Source of the DNA: Aricia agestis
Lineage: Eukaryota > Arthropoda > Insecta > Lepidoptera > Lycaenidae
Assembly (NCBI RefSeq): GCF_905147365.1
Contig: NC_056428.1
Location: 28,178,001 to 28,242,000, forward strand
Direction of reading: 5' to 3'
DNA length: 64,000 nt
Shown: one piece after another, positions 39,801-52,723 of the stretch
Layout of the letters: every line of letters starts with the position of its first letter
Numbering within the stretch: the stretch's first letter is position 1
Position numbers and translations under genes: made by a program
Notes under the pieces: generated by a model
What the model was told of the DNA's origin: nothing
What the model saw: only the letters and a program-made list of their open reading frames with translations
Databases searched by the model: none

Positions 39801-42800
39801 CACCGCACTTCTAAGCGGCGTGATCCAAAGTCTTCAGTCACAGACACAAGCAGCACCCGCCCCGACTCCGGCGACAGCAACGGTAGGAAATTTCGTCGCG
39901 TGCACCGCCCGCTTCGACGGAAAGGAAAACGACGCCGACGCCGTAGAAGCATTTATCGATAACATAGTTACGTACAAAGAGTGTGCGAATGTACCGGACC
40001 ACATCGCGCTCCGTGGTATGCCTATGCTGCTAACGGGAGAGGCTGCGGTATGGTGGCAAGGCATAAAAGCCACCGTACAAACGTGGGACGACGCAATAAA
40101 AAGGCTACGTAACATGTTCGGCGCACCACGTCCCGCCCATTGGATATTTCGCGAGATTTTCGCCCGAGAACAAGAGGACGAGCACGTCGATTCCTTCGTG
40201 TCGAAGATCCGTGCCCACTTCGCTCGACTCCCGTACGAGGTTCCCGAAGAAATGAAGATAGACATAATTTATGGACTGTTAAGCGATAGTATTAGGAAGT
40301 GCGTGCCGCGCGAGAATATAGATAGCATAGATTGTTTGTTAGAGCGCGCTAGATATGTACGGCACTCTGTTTATAATGTTAACCCGTTAAACGCGGATGG
40401 GGGTAAGTTTGTACCAAAGGCGCCCGTTGCCGATGTTTATTCTAATACCGTTAGTAATACGGATAGTAAAAATAATATCGTGTCTAAACGTGTTAGAACG
40501 CGTTGCGCGTCGTGTAGGAGAATTGGTCATACCACCGACGAATGTAGACGCAACGTAACGCCCAATGCCGACGAGGTGAAAGCTAAACCGATTTCTTGTT
40601 ATGGTTGTGGTAAAGAAGGTGTGATTCGCTCCAAGTGCCCGACGTGCAGGAGCACCGCTTCGACCGACCATCAAGTAAGTTTTCAAACGGCCGTTACGCG
40701 CGACGCCGGGGTGGCGCGCGCGGTTATAAAGATTAAAGTGTTTTCGCAGGTTGGTGTCGCTGTGCTGGATACCGGCGCCACCGAGTCCTTGGCCAGCCCA
40801 GGACTTTATAAAATATTATTGAACAACGGAGTAAGTTTTAAGCAAGTTCGTCGTACGATTGGTCTCGCCGACGGGACACGACAGGTGAGCAACGTATTAT
40901 TATGCGAGACTAAAGTTTATCTTAATAATCGTGAGTTTACGACTAAGTTTTTAGTAATCCCGGAAGCTAATAATAGGACCCTTCTAGGGCAAGATTTCAT
41001 TGTGCAGGCAGGTATATTACTCGACCTGAAAAACGAATGTTGGCATTTTTCAGACGCACCTGGAGCGAAGTTCCAATTCTTCAAGGGGGAAGCGCGAGTT
41101 AACGCCGGCTACACCTCGACTATGCAGCTGACGCTGGAAGAGAACACTCTGATGTTGAGGAACGACGAAGCGACGCAGCTGTCGACAGCTCAGAGGACCC
41201 AGCTCAACCAGCTGATCATCAGTCAAGCTGAGCGGTTTGCCGACCGGGGACCGCCGACCAGCTACGCGTCTCACCGCATTCGGGTCGATGAGAGACAGGA
41301 GCCTATAGCTTCACCACCGTACCGCTTGTCACAAGGTAAACGTGAATTATTAAATAACGAGCTGGAGAAGCTGCTGGAAGCAGACGTGATTGAGGAGTGC
41401 GAGTCGCCCTGGGCGGCAAACGTCGTACTGGTCACTAAGAAAGATGGCGGCGTACGACTATGCGTGGACTACCGGAAGCTCAATGCCGTGACGGAACCGG
41501 ACCGATACCCGCTGCCGCGCATAGAAGACGTACTGCACGCTGCTAAGACCACTAGCTACATGACCACCCTCGACCTCCGCTCTGGATATTTTCAAGTAAG
41601 TGTCTACGATGAGGACAAGGACAAGACAGCATTTATAACACCAGCTGGTACTTACCGGTTCAAGAGGATGCCGATGGGCCTCCGCAACTCAGGCGCTACG
41701 TTCCAGAGATTAATCGATCAGTTTAAGTCAAACCTGAGCGTACCGATTGTGACAGATGAGACCGGCGGGACCGAGATATCGCAGAGCCCACGTGGAAACA
41801 GACCCGTGACAATTTTAGGATACCTCGACGACCTCATCGTCTTGTCCCCAGATTTCAAACAGCACCTGGAAGACCTGGAAGCTGTCTTCAGGAGGCTGGA
41901 GGTGTTCAACCTGCGAGTCAACCGTGAGAAGAGTTGTTTCGCCAGAGACTCAGTAAAATTCCTTGGCCATATTATTGTTCCTGGCGGTTTACACGTTGAC
42001 CCGGATAAGACTGCAGCTATTGCTGAAATGCCTGCTCCAAAGAACGAGAAGCAGCTCAAAGGATTTTTGGCGACGTCGAGCTGGTTCCGACGTTTTGTAC
42101 CCAACTATGCTGCCTTGGCTAAGCCGTTGACTGACCTCTTAAAGAAGAGTAGTACCTGGAAATGGACTGATGACCAGCAAGCTGCATTTGATCATATTAA
42201 AAGACTTTTAGTCACTGCCCCTATTCTTCGACAAGCTGATGAAGCTAAACCTTTTTCCCTCAGGACTGACAGTAGCGGCTACTGCCTCGGAGCTGTCCTG
42301 ATGCAGGGGGAGGGCCCCGACGAACGGCCCGTGGAGTACGCCAGCAGACTGCTACAACCTGCGGAGAGAAACTACTCAACCACGGAAAGAGAAGCTTTGG
42401 CGGTCGTGTGGGCTGTGACGAAGTTCAGAGGGTATATAGAAGGTTCAGAGGTAATTGTTAAATCTGACCATCAGCCCTTGCGCTGGCTGATGAGCTTAAA
42501 GACACCGAGTGGCCGCCTAGCAAGGTGGGCCCTGACGCTGCAGTCATACAACCTGCAGATACAGTATACTCCTGGTAGAGTGAATGTCATAGCAGACACT
42601 CTCAGTCGCCCTCCCTGTTGCAACGGTGGAGCAGAAAGTTGCGAGGTGTGCTTTGTCACTGTAGATATACCACACAAGACTCCTGCAGAGGTGCGTGAGA
42701 GCCAGCTTAAAGATACCGACTTGAAGAACATTATCGAAGATTTAGAGGCCACCGACGATCCCTTTAGGGGGAGGAATTGGTCAGAAAAAGGGTACCTGAT

Positions 42801-45800
42801 GTCAGATGGTGTATTGTATAGATGTACCCCCGAAGCCGATGACGCTGATACTGCTTGCCTTGTGATTCCAGCACACGAGAGAGAGCAGGTGCTCGCCGAG
42901 TTTCACGACGCGCCCACAGCAGGCCATTTCGGAGTGGAGAGAACCCTGCAACGCATCAGGACCCGGTACTTTTGGATGGGTATGAGAACATACGTTACCA
43001 ATTATATAAAAGGATGTACTGCGTGCCAACGCTACAAGGCAGATAACAGGAAGCCTGCCGGCTTGCTCCAAACGCCTGCGACAAACCGACGCTTTGAGGT
43101 CATCGCTGTTGATTTGTTTGGGCTTTTGCCGAGAACAGCTAAAGGCAACCGCTGGATTTTGATAGTGGAGGATGTCTGTTCCCGATGGACAGAGCTGTTT
43201 GCCCTGGAGAACGCCACCAGCGTGGAATGTGCCGCTGCCCTGGTAAGCGAGGTATTCTTGAGATTCGGAGTACCACGGAGGATGATTAGCGATAACGGAG
43301 TGCAGTTTGTCGCTGAGGTGATGCAGCAAGTTTGCCACACCTTCGGCATCAAACAGTCGCTGACCCCTCTATATCATCCCGAGGCGAATCCCGTAGAGAG
43401 GAAGAACCGCGACCTAAAGCCGCAGCTTGCTATCCTAGTGGGGAGAGATCACGGCTCCTGGGACGAACACCTGCCCGCAATTAGGTTTGCGATGAACACG
43501 GTAACGACGGCGAGCACCGGTTCTACCCCGTCATTCCTTACCTTCGGAAGAGAGCTGCGAGCTCCTTCCGACGTGATATCAGATATGAGAGCTATTGTGG
43601 AAAACGATAATTTCGTTCCTAATGTTACTCCATACTTACGCAGGTTGTCGACAGCACTCGTAGACGCGCGAGAGGTTCACGAGCGTGCCCAGTCCATCCA
43701 GAAGAAGTACGCCGATAAAGGTAGGAGAGCACCACCGGATTACGAGGTAGGTAGTTTAGTCCTCTTAAACACTCACGGACCGAACAGTGTCGGATCCGGG
43801 CAGTCTGTTAAGTTTATTCCGAAGAGAGACGGTCCCTATCGTATCAGTGAAGTAGTTAGTCCCACGACGTATCTTCTAGAAGGCATTGGACGTTACCACG
43901 TGTCACAATTGACGCCATACGTTGGCGAATTAGAAGCACCTGTTAGGGTCAAACGTAAGCGGGGGCGACCCCGTAAGTGCTAGTCCGAACGCGGGACGCT
44001 AGTTCGAACTAGAGGGGGAGTTTGTAGCGCGTGTGTTAATTATTATTATTGTTTGTATGTGCGCGTAATAATAGTTGTAACGACGCCCGCCGAATCGAGT
44101 CGATCTTGTTGCATCGGGGCTCGAGGTCAAGGGGCACCGCGGGGTGAAGCGTCCTGGAATGCACCGGCGAGCGCGGCACCCCCGCGCCAGTCGGGACGCG
44201 CGAGCGTAAGCTGCACTACTTGATTGTGTACTTTGTTGTTATTATACCTAATTATAGTTATTAGTGAGCCACACCTGTATTTTAAGTGCATAAGTAAAGT
44301 GAATAAAAGTATTGCACCTTAAACAGTTACTTTTAAAAAACTGTATTTATATCTGTATGGGTTATATTATCGTAAAAGAAAGGAAAAAGATTAAAAGAGC
44401 AAAAAAATAAGCCCTGATAAAATTAGGGGGATGGCATTAAAAAAAAATACAGAGTTAATTAATCCGGTGCAATATTATCAATTAATTTGGGAATTTAATA
44501 ATGATTCAGTACATTTTGAGTCAGTATGACTTTATTGCATTATTATTTCCAATCATGACGTTGTTAGAATAGCTTACCTAAAGCTAGACCTTGCTGATAA
44601 ACTTGTGAACGTACTTTTAGTAGAGATAAAAAGTAGTAAGTACTTAAATTCGGCCATAGAAAATCCTGATTTTTTGAAAAGCTAGGTCGCTTTTAATACC
44701 TAATTCTTCTTTGGCCTTCCAAGAATTCTTCTTTGCCCTATCATCCCGAACTTCTCAAGAGTATTTGAACTAATTAATCATACTACGTAACGTAACTTTA
44801 TTACGTAAGTGACTCAGTATGATTATATCATTATTAACACGCTTTTCACGCTAGTTGGTTTTAATTGTGCATACATAAAGAGTTTTTTAAGGCCTTCATT
44901 ATTTAATCTACTTGGTCTAGAATTCTAGATTAATTTTTCTTCATCAGCCGTGTTTTTTCGAGTTAAAATATATTTAACAGTCGTTATGTTTTTTGCCGAA
45001 CCTATTTTTTAATTAACCCTAAGGGTGGAATTCAGACCACAATCTAAGTAAAGTCTAGAATCTAGTCTCTAGATCATTAGAATGATAAACAGTACTCATG
45101 ACAGTCATAGACAAGAGAGTTTGTGAAGCGCTTTCGACTTTCCTCCATTGATCAGCGTTCTCACGTGTACGTAGATCTCCATTGTAAGTTGCAACGCAAT
45201 AAAATGCTAAACTGACGTTTATAAGTCTTTATAAGACTTGAACACTGTCTTAAATGCTCATGCTCAAGCTTATCAAAGTACGTACTTTGATAAACTTGAG
45301 CATAAGTTTTTCAATGTAAACCTTTTTCAACCATATAGCAAAACGAAAAATCAGGTAAACAAAGGGGTAACTGGAAGATTTATAATATGTGTTGATCACC
45401 TTTAAAAAAATAATTTCGTTTACTAAAAAGCCTTTCCAATATCCCTGCCTGCCTTTTAATATTCAGTGCGATTGCAGTTTGATCCAAATTAGCTCAGAAG
45501 TTTTAGTTCTCCCAGGTTCAATAAGTTTGAGAACTGCATAAATACTTCAAATGTTCTCAAAGTTATGTTACCTGTCGTCTGTTGGGTGTCGTCGAGACGA
45601 TTTCCGTCTTTGAGCAACTCATTGAAATTAAGGTGACTTTCCGATCCTCACATGTAAAGCAACCGCGACCGACAAATCGTCGTTGGAGTTCTAACACCAC
45701 GTAAGTCAAAAATATCAACTTTTCAGGAGAGAGAAAAAAAGAATTGAATTTTGTACAGATTCCATAGTAGTCCAGGTTTACTTTTTAACTATTTTACGAG

Positions 45801-48800
45801 TTTTTGTAGGCCGACACGTGTTCCGATTGGCTAAAACGACACGTCTTCCGGTTTTCCGAATTGCATCAAAAGGTCAAAATAGGCCAAGTGACTTAAACAT
45901 GGTGTTAGATAACTTCAAAGACGAAATGCCACTTTATGACATAGGCCAACTATTTCTAGCCTAGTTGTGGTTGCCTTTTCTTGTCGGTCAAGTTCGCTTG
46001 CCGTGAGGATCGGAAAGACACCTTTAAATCGCTTCAAAAAAAATCTCCTAGTCAAATTAGTTTAATAATTATTGTTAACAAGTAGAAAATGGGAAGTGGA
46101 TACCAAACCACTTATCGTGAAAACCTCGTTCAGGGGGATGAATGGACTGATGAGGAATTGCAAATGATGGACTGGTTTTGAAAATCCCAAATACACCAAT
46201 GAGGATTGTCCATTTTTTCTAAATTTTGCTCATTACAAAAACATTTCGAGGAATAAGGTCAGTGATCGTTTTTCTGTATATAAACGAAAAAAATACCCAT
46301 TAGTTACTTATATTTTTGAACAAATACGTTTAACCTTTGTTTGACCTTCAATGGCGTTAAATTAGCAATAAATTCGACCAACATTACGTTTCGAACTTTT
46401 TTTAAGCTTCTCGTATCAGCTTTCACATAATGAGAACTTGCATTTGACGAAACAGCCATTATAAATAAGATTGAAAGGAAATTTAAAACATATGCAGAGG
46501 TCAATTGGCGGCCGATGATGACGTCAGAGCGAAACTTTAAAAATTTATTGAGAAAAAACTAGCCAATGAATTTCAAAATTATTTAATTTATATTCTTAAA
46601 ATACCATATTTTAACGAAAAAAAATATAAAAAGTACATGTGATTTTTTTTGGACAATGCCCATTGCCCATTATCAAAGTGGGTGCTTTACTTTCTGAAAT
46701 TGATCCGTAAATGGTATTTTGTTACATTAGAATATACAGGGTGTAACAAAAGAAAACAATACTTAATACTGTAGGGTGTACGTATGTGTCCCTTATATTG
46801 ATTTCATATAAAAGTAGCAGCGCTGAAAGAGCAATTTTTTGCGATTTGTATGGTCAAGCGCCTCGTTATCAATCTGTCTACACAAAAGTTAAAAAAGTTA
46901 CTGTTTCAGCGCTGCTACTTTCACAGTCAACTCTATACTCATACACACTCTAAAGATTACTTCGTTTTGTTACACCCTGAAGATGTATTTAAATAAGAAT
47001 ACACATTAAATATTACTACAAGTCACAAAGGTACTTGATGTAAATGCAAAAAAACAATACCCAAACTTAAGACTTGTCGTACATACTCTCAATAATTACT
47101 GCCAACTTATATGTTCGCTTTCCTACTGGACCTTGAAGCCAAGGTTGTGAGTTCAGTGACAATCCGGAATTCCTGATTATAACAGGTCACAATTTAATCT
47201 CTGCACAGTAAAATCAGTTTTATCTATACTATCTATACTTACTATATTATATCTATACTTTCTATACTAGATAATATTATAATTCTGCAGAGTTTGTTTG
47301 TTTGTTTGAACGCGCTAATCTCAGGAACTACTGGTCCGATTTGAAAAATTCTTTCAGTGTTAGATAGCCCATTAATTGAGGAAGGCAAATCGGACCAGTA
47401 GTTCCTGAGATTAGGGCGTTCAAATAAGCTCTTTCAAATAATTTCCCCCTTTTTTGTTCCACATTTTCCTCTATTTCTTAGCTCCTATTACTCTTAGCGA
47501 GATAAAATATAGCTTTCTATAGCCTTTCTCGATAAATGGGCTATCTACATTTATCGAGAAAGGCTATAGGCTATATTTTATCTCGCTAAGAGTAATAGGA
47601 GCTAAGAAATAGAGGAAAATGTGGAAAAAACGTGGGAATTATATGAAAGCGCTTATTATCATAAGAACTACTGGAGTAATTTTTATGTTATTTGGCAAAC
47701 AAAGAATAGACCACGTAAAGGGACAAAGGTTATTTTTTGCGGAAAAACGTACGGTTGCTTGAAATTCCTAAATTACGCAAACAAAGCCGCGCGGAACATC
47801 TACAAGTATATAATAAAATCGTAGGAAAGTCAATTCTGTACATTGAATATTTTTGTACAATAAATAATACTTGGGATGTGATCTACTACTACTACTACTA
47901 TGTTAACGCGGACGAAGTCGCGGGCAACAGCTAGTACTATTTAATATTATAATTGGGAAGAGTTTGTTTGAACGCGCTAATCTCAGGAACTACTGGTCCG
48001 GTTTGAAAAATTATTTCAGTGTTAGATAGCCCATTTATCAAGAAAGGTTATAGGTTGTATGTTTTCACGCTAATACTAATAGGAGCGAAGAAATAGAGGA
48101 AAGTGTGGAAAAAACGGGCGGCAACTATTTGAAACGGCTTATTTAAACGCGCTAATTTCAGGAAGTTCTGGTCCGATTTGAAAAATTCTTTAAGTGTTAG
48201 ATAGCCTATTTATCGAGAAAGGCTATAGGCTATATTTTATTGCGCTAAGACTAATAGAAGCAAAGAAATAGAGGAAAGTGTGGAAAAAACGAGAGAAATT
48301 ATTTGAAATGGCTTATTTGAACGCGCTAATCTCAGGAACTACTGGACCGATTTAAAAAATTCTTTCAGTTTTAGATAGCCCATTTATCCAGAATGGCTAT
48401 AGGCTATATTTTGTTACGCTAAAACTAATGGGAACGAATAAATAGAGGAAAATGTGGAACAAAAAGGGGGAAATTATTTGAAAGAGCTTATTTGAACGCC
48501 CTAATCTCAGGAATTACTGGTCCGATTTGAAAAATTATTTCAATTTTAGATATCTTATTTATCGAAAAAGGCTATAATTTATTACGCTAAGACTAATAGG
48601 AGCGAAGAAATAGAGGAAAATGTGGAAAAAACGGGGGAAATTATTTGAAAGGGCTTATCTCACGAACTACTGGAGAAATTTTTCTGTTATTTGGCACAAA
48701 TAAGAAGTAGACCACGTGAAGGATCATATGCTATTTTTTGTGGACTAATTTGTCTGTGAAATATCTAATTTACGCGGGCGGAGCTATGTGGAACGTTATA

Positions 48801-51800
48801 TTTCACGTGGTCACATCACGCGTAAACGGCTGGACCCATTTTGCTGAAATTTGGTTTAAAGATACTTTGAGTCCCGAAAAAGAACATAGGATGCATTATA
48901 TATGTAGCAAAATGTACGGTTCCCACACAATATACTTTTCTGATTTGCGCGTAAACGATTCAATCGATGTACTGGAACAACTATAAACTAAAGTCCACGC
49001 GGACGAAGTCGCGGGCAACAGCTAGTGGTTAACCACAGAATAGATAATAGTACAAGTATCTATACTATACTAATATTATAAAGAGGTAAACTTTGTTTGT
49101 TTGTTTGTCTAATTGTAATTAATAGGCTCAAAAACTACTGGATCGATTTCAAAAATTCTTTCACCATTCGAAAGCTACATTATTAACGAGTAACATAAGC
49201 CACTTTTTATTTTGGAAAATATAGAGTTTCGTAAGATATTTCAGTTTTTCGGAAACAATTAGAAAATTTACTTATTTTGCGTACGCTGCCTAAACTATAA
49301 AAAATAGAACTATATAATGTTCTAAGTAAATGTAGATCTTATGAATATCTACAAAAATGTCCGCGGCACACTATACCTATTACCTATCTATGTCGATTGA
49401 GGCACAACAACCGTTTTTTTATTTAAAAATATTGATTTTTTTGGACTACATTTAAACGCATTTATTTTACTCATGCTAATAATCCTTATCAAAATAAATT
49501 ATTTCATCACTAAGTACAGTTTATGTAGATTATATTTGGTCCTTAAATAATTAAAATTGGACGTTTGGTTTAGAAGTTATGGCGAAATAAATATTGCGAT
49601 TTACGCCCGTTTCGAAGTGGGCGCTACCAATGCGCGGGTGCGCTCGCGGGAGGGGTATCACTACATAATATTATTTTAAACATATTAATATTAAAGTATT
49701 TAGCCCATATTATTATTATTTTATTGAAGTGACTAAATAAGTATGTCACCATGGCAACGTCCATCACTATCCCGTCGCACAAACAATGGTCGTCGTCAAT
49801 CTCGAGTTGTAGTAATTTACTATTATTTATTCAACAATTAATGTACTTATCAATATAAAAAGTAGCCATTAGCCGATTCTCAGACCTACTGAATATGCTT
49901 ATTAAGATTTGGTTAAAATCAGTAAAGCCGTTTCGCAGGAGTATGCTATCTAACATTGTGACACGAGAATTTTATATTATTATATTAGATTAATTTAAGA
50001 TTATGAAACAAAGTCGCTTTTTAACCAACTTCCAAAAAACCAGGAATGTTTTGAAATCCCGTTCCGTTTCAAGTTACTTTTAATTCGTAATTTTTGTAAA
50101 AAAACAATATTTTATAAAATATTAACTTTGCAGTTATAGCCCTTCTTTTATATTTTTTTAACGTTTTAATAGCAACATTTTCATAAATATTATTTGCATA
50201 CAGTTCCCTATTATGCAAATTTTGAAGTCTGCATCAGATCACAAAAAATATTGATTGGAACGTTATTTACTTAACTGAAGGTTTATCAAATAAAACCGGC
50301 GAGGTGCGTGTCGGGCCACGCGCAATATAGGGCTTCGTATTAGTACCGCTAGTTTTTGATAATATTTTTTGTATGGTCAATGAATGTATAACGTGTTTTA
50401 CACTACTAAAACATCATCTCAGTTACGTTCAAAGGAATTTGAAAGAAAAGTTTCTTTATACTTTGCCGAATACATTTTTAGTTAATCGACTATAACTTAA
50501 AAACTTATGAAGTCTTCTTAGCTGTGATAGTTTTCCTTTTAAAATCAGCATATTTCCTAGTCCCATGACTTTTTTCACATTTCCAGAAGCAACCGTTTAG
50601 CTGGTAGAATGGGGAGACACTGGACTCTAACGATTTTTTCCACTTTAAAACTTAATATTTCCTTGGATCCCAATCGGAAAATGATCTATGAATACTCATA
50701 ATATTTAAAAAAAAAAACCTATCCAACGACATCCCACACGATGGGGTGGACGCGAAAAAAAAATTCATCCCCGCTTGATGTGTAGGGAAGGTACCATAAA
50801 AATATATTTTTTTAAGATTTCATGTACTATTTTGTCGGCATCATTAATATGTGCATTCGTGCCGAATTACAGCCTTGTTGGTCCTATAGTCTCTGAGCAA
50901 AACCGCGGTCAGACAGATGGACGGACGGGCAGTCGGACAGACAGACGGGCAGACGGACAGACAGACGGTCGGACAGACCGAAACTATAAGGGTTCCTTTT
51001 TGACTACGGAACCCTAAAAAGGGAACATTAATACGAAAGATTAGTAATCCCTGGCCCATAATTAATACTGTATAGAAGTCTATAGACTATACCGTACCAT
51101 TGTAATTTGTATTGCAAATATGCCCCAAATGTAACGTAGTTTCGCTATAAGCCTACTTAGTAATTCATTTAGTAATACGAAATACTGATACGAGTACATT
51201 TGATTCGGTATTCTATTATTTTCGATCATATTATGTAGTATTTCCCAGTGCAGACAATACCACGGCAAATCAAAAACATTTCAAATTGCATCTTCATTAA
51301 TATTCATGTGGGAATTTTACGATCGAATTATTAAAATTGTTTTTTGTATAGGTAAATCCTGTTATTCAGAAAACAATTAAAGATACCCACGAAAAATTAT
51401 AATAAGATGATAAAATTTTATATTCAATGGAAACAACTGACATAATATTATTGAGAAGGAATATACATTATTGATTATACAGGGTGTAATTAAACCTTCC
51501 GGTCAAATTTCGATATATTATTATTATGATCCTTGTTAAAAATAAAAATACACGTATGTTTTCTTATATAATTACTCAGTACTAAAATGTTGAGAAATAG
51601 CTTTCGAAAGTTTTCCTATGAGATATAACTCACCGGAACGCCATCGCGACGTAGCCAGTCACGTTAGGTCACCTCTACGTCGCTGCAAAGCGCTGTTTTT
51701 AAACATAACTGAAAAACACCGGTTTGCGGCAACGTAGAGATGCGAGACGTTGCTTGGACGGTGCCTGGTAACATCACAGGCTAGACGGGAAGCTAACGCG

Positions 51801-52626
51801 ACGGCGCTGGCTTCCCGGTGAGTTATATACACCACGATAATAATTAATGGACACTGGCCGCTGCCCCCCCCCCCCCCCTGGCGCCACTCCCTGCGTCACC
51901 CCCGCTCTACCCACCGCCGCGAAGTGACCGTACTGCAACGATTTTAACTTGGATAAAATATTATGTTATTGTAAAAAAAATTAACACCCTATTTTTTTTG
52001 TTAAATGGACTCTCCTAATGATAGCCATAAAAAATTGGCCGGAAGGTTTAATTGCACCCTGTATGAAGACCGTTAATTATTATTATTAATTAATTATCTT
52101 TACCCGACTACCCGTTGTCTATCGAATTTCATAAGATAGTATTGGTCTTCAGTTTCAAAAACGTATTTAAAACTCTTCATAAAGGATAGATGAAACATTA
52201 TAAATATAAAGGTATTTTTTACAAAAATATTCTGTATATTTAACAAACAAATAACAAACAGTTAACCTTTTCAGTAAACAGTTTCCGTACTACAGGATTC
52301 GATTGGCTCATCTCGGCGGGTGCACTAAAAGCGTTCGATTTCAGGTAACTTTAAACTACGCAGATAACAGCCCAACTATAGCTGTCGGCTGTTTGCAACT
52401 CAAATTCGGTAACTGGCAGATCCGGGCATGTTACGCCCTTTTTTACACAACTTCCACTGTTGAATGAAAAGTTTATAGCCAATAGGTCAATTATAGGAAA
52501 TCGTTTTAAAAGAATTTCACATTTTAAATAGTTATCAAATTGTGAAAATTTCAGAAGTCTAGCTATAGCGGTTTTTGAGATACAGCCTGGAGATAGACAG
52601 ACAGACAGACAGACGGACAGACGGGC

Positions 52627-52671
<45 letters not shown>

Positions 52672-52685
52672 GTCAGACAGACAGT

Positions 52686-52723
<38 letters not shown>

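Larger units (their letters stand above)
39361..44322 (+). mobile_element. Intact Ty3/gypsy-type LTR retrotransposon, 4962 bp
   Basis: Two 300-bp LTRs that look identical base for base bracket one gag-pol ORF with no stop. The 5-bp target duplication ACAGT flanks it (39356-39360 and 44323-44327). A 4-bp reading (CAGT with a 301-bp LTR ending TTAAA) is equally possible because of a shared A. Order PR-RT-RNaseH-IN is that of Ty3/gypsy elements. No env ORF follows pol. It is antisense to the host gene within the FTP-splitting intron. Identical LTRs and an open frame indicate very recent insertion. Confidence 0.95.

Noticed and set aside
39834..43352. Several 60-178-residue ORFs antisense or out of frame to gag-pol
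   Set aside because: They are shadows of the intact polyprotein frame in GC-rich coding sequence.
47971..48700. CRISPR-like spacing of repeats
   Set aside because: Units are ~175 bp, contiguous, in eukaryotic repeat DNA and without spacers; a tandem array, not CRISPR.
50775..51059. Short ORFs on both strands near 50.9 kb
   Set aside because: They overlap the GACA/GACG microsatellite of the GGGTTCCGTA repeat, with no domain features.
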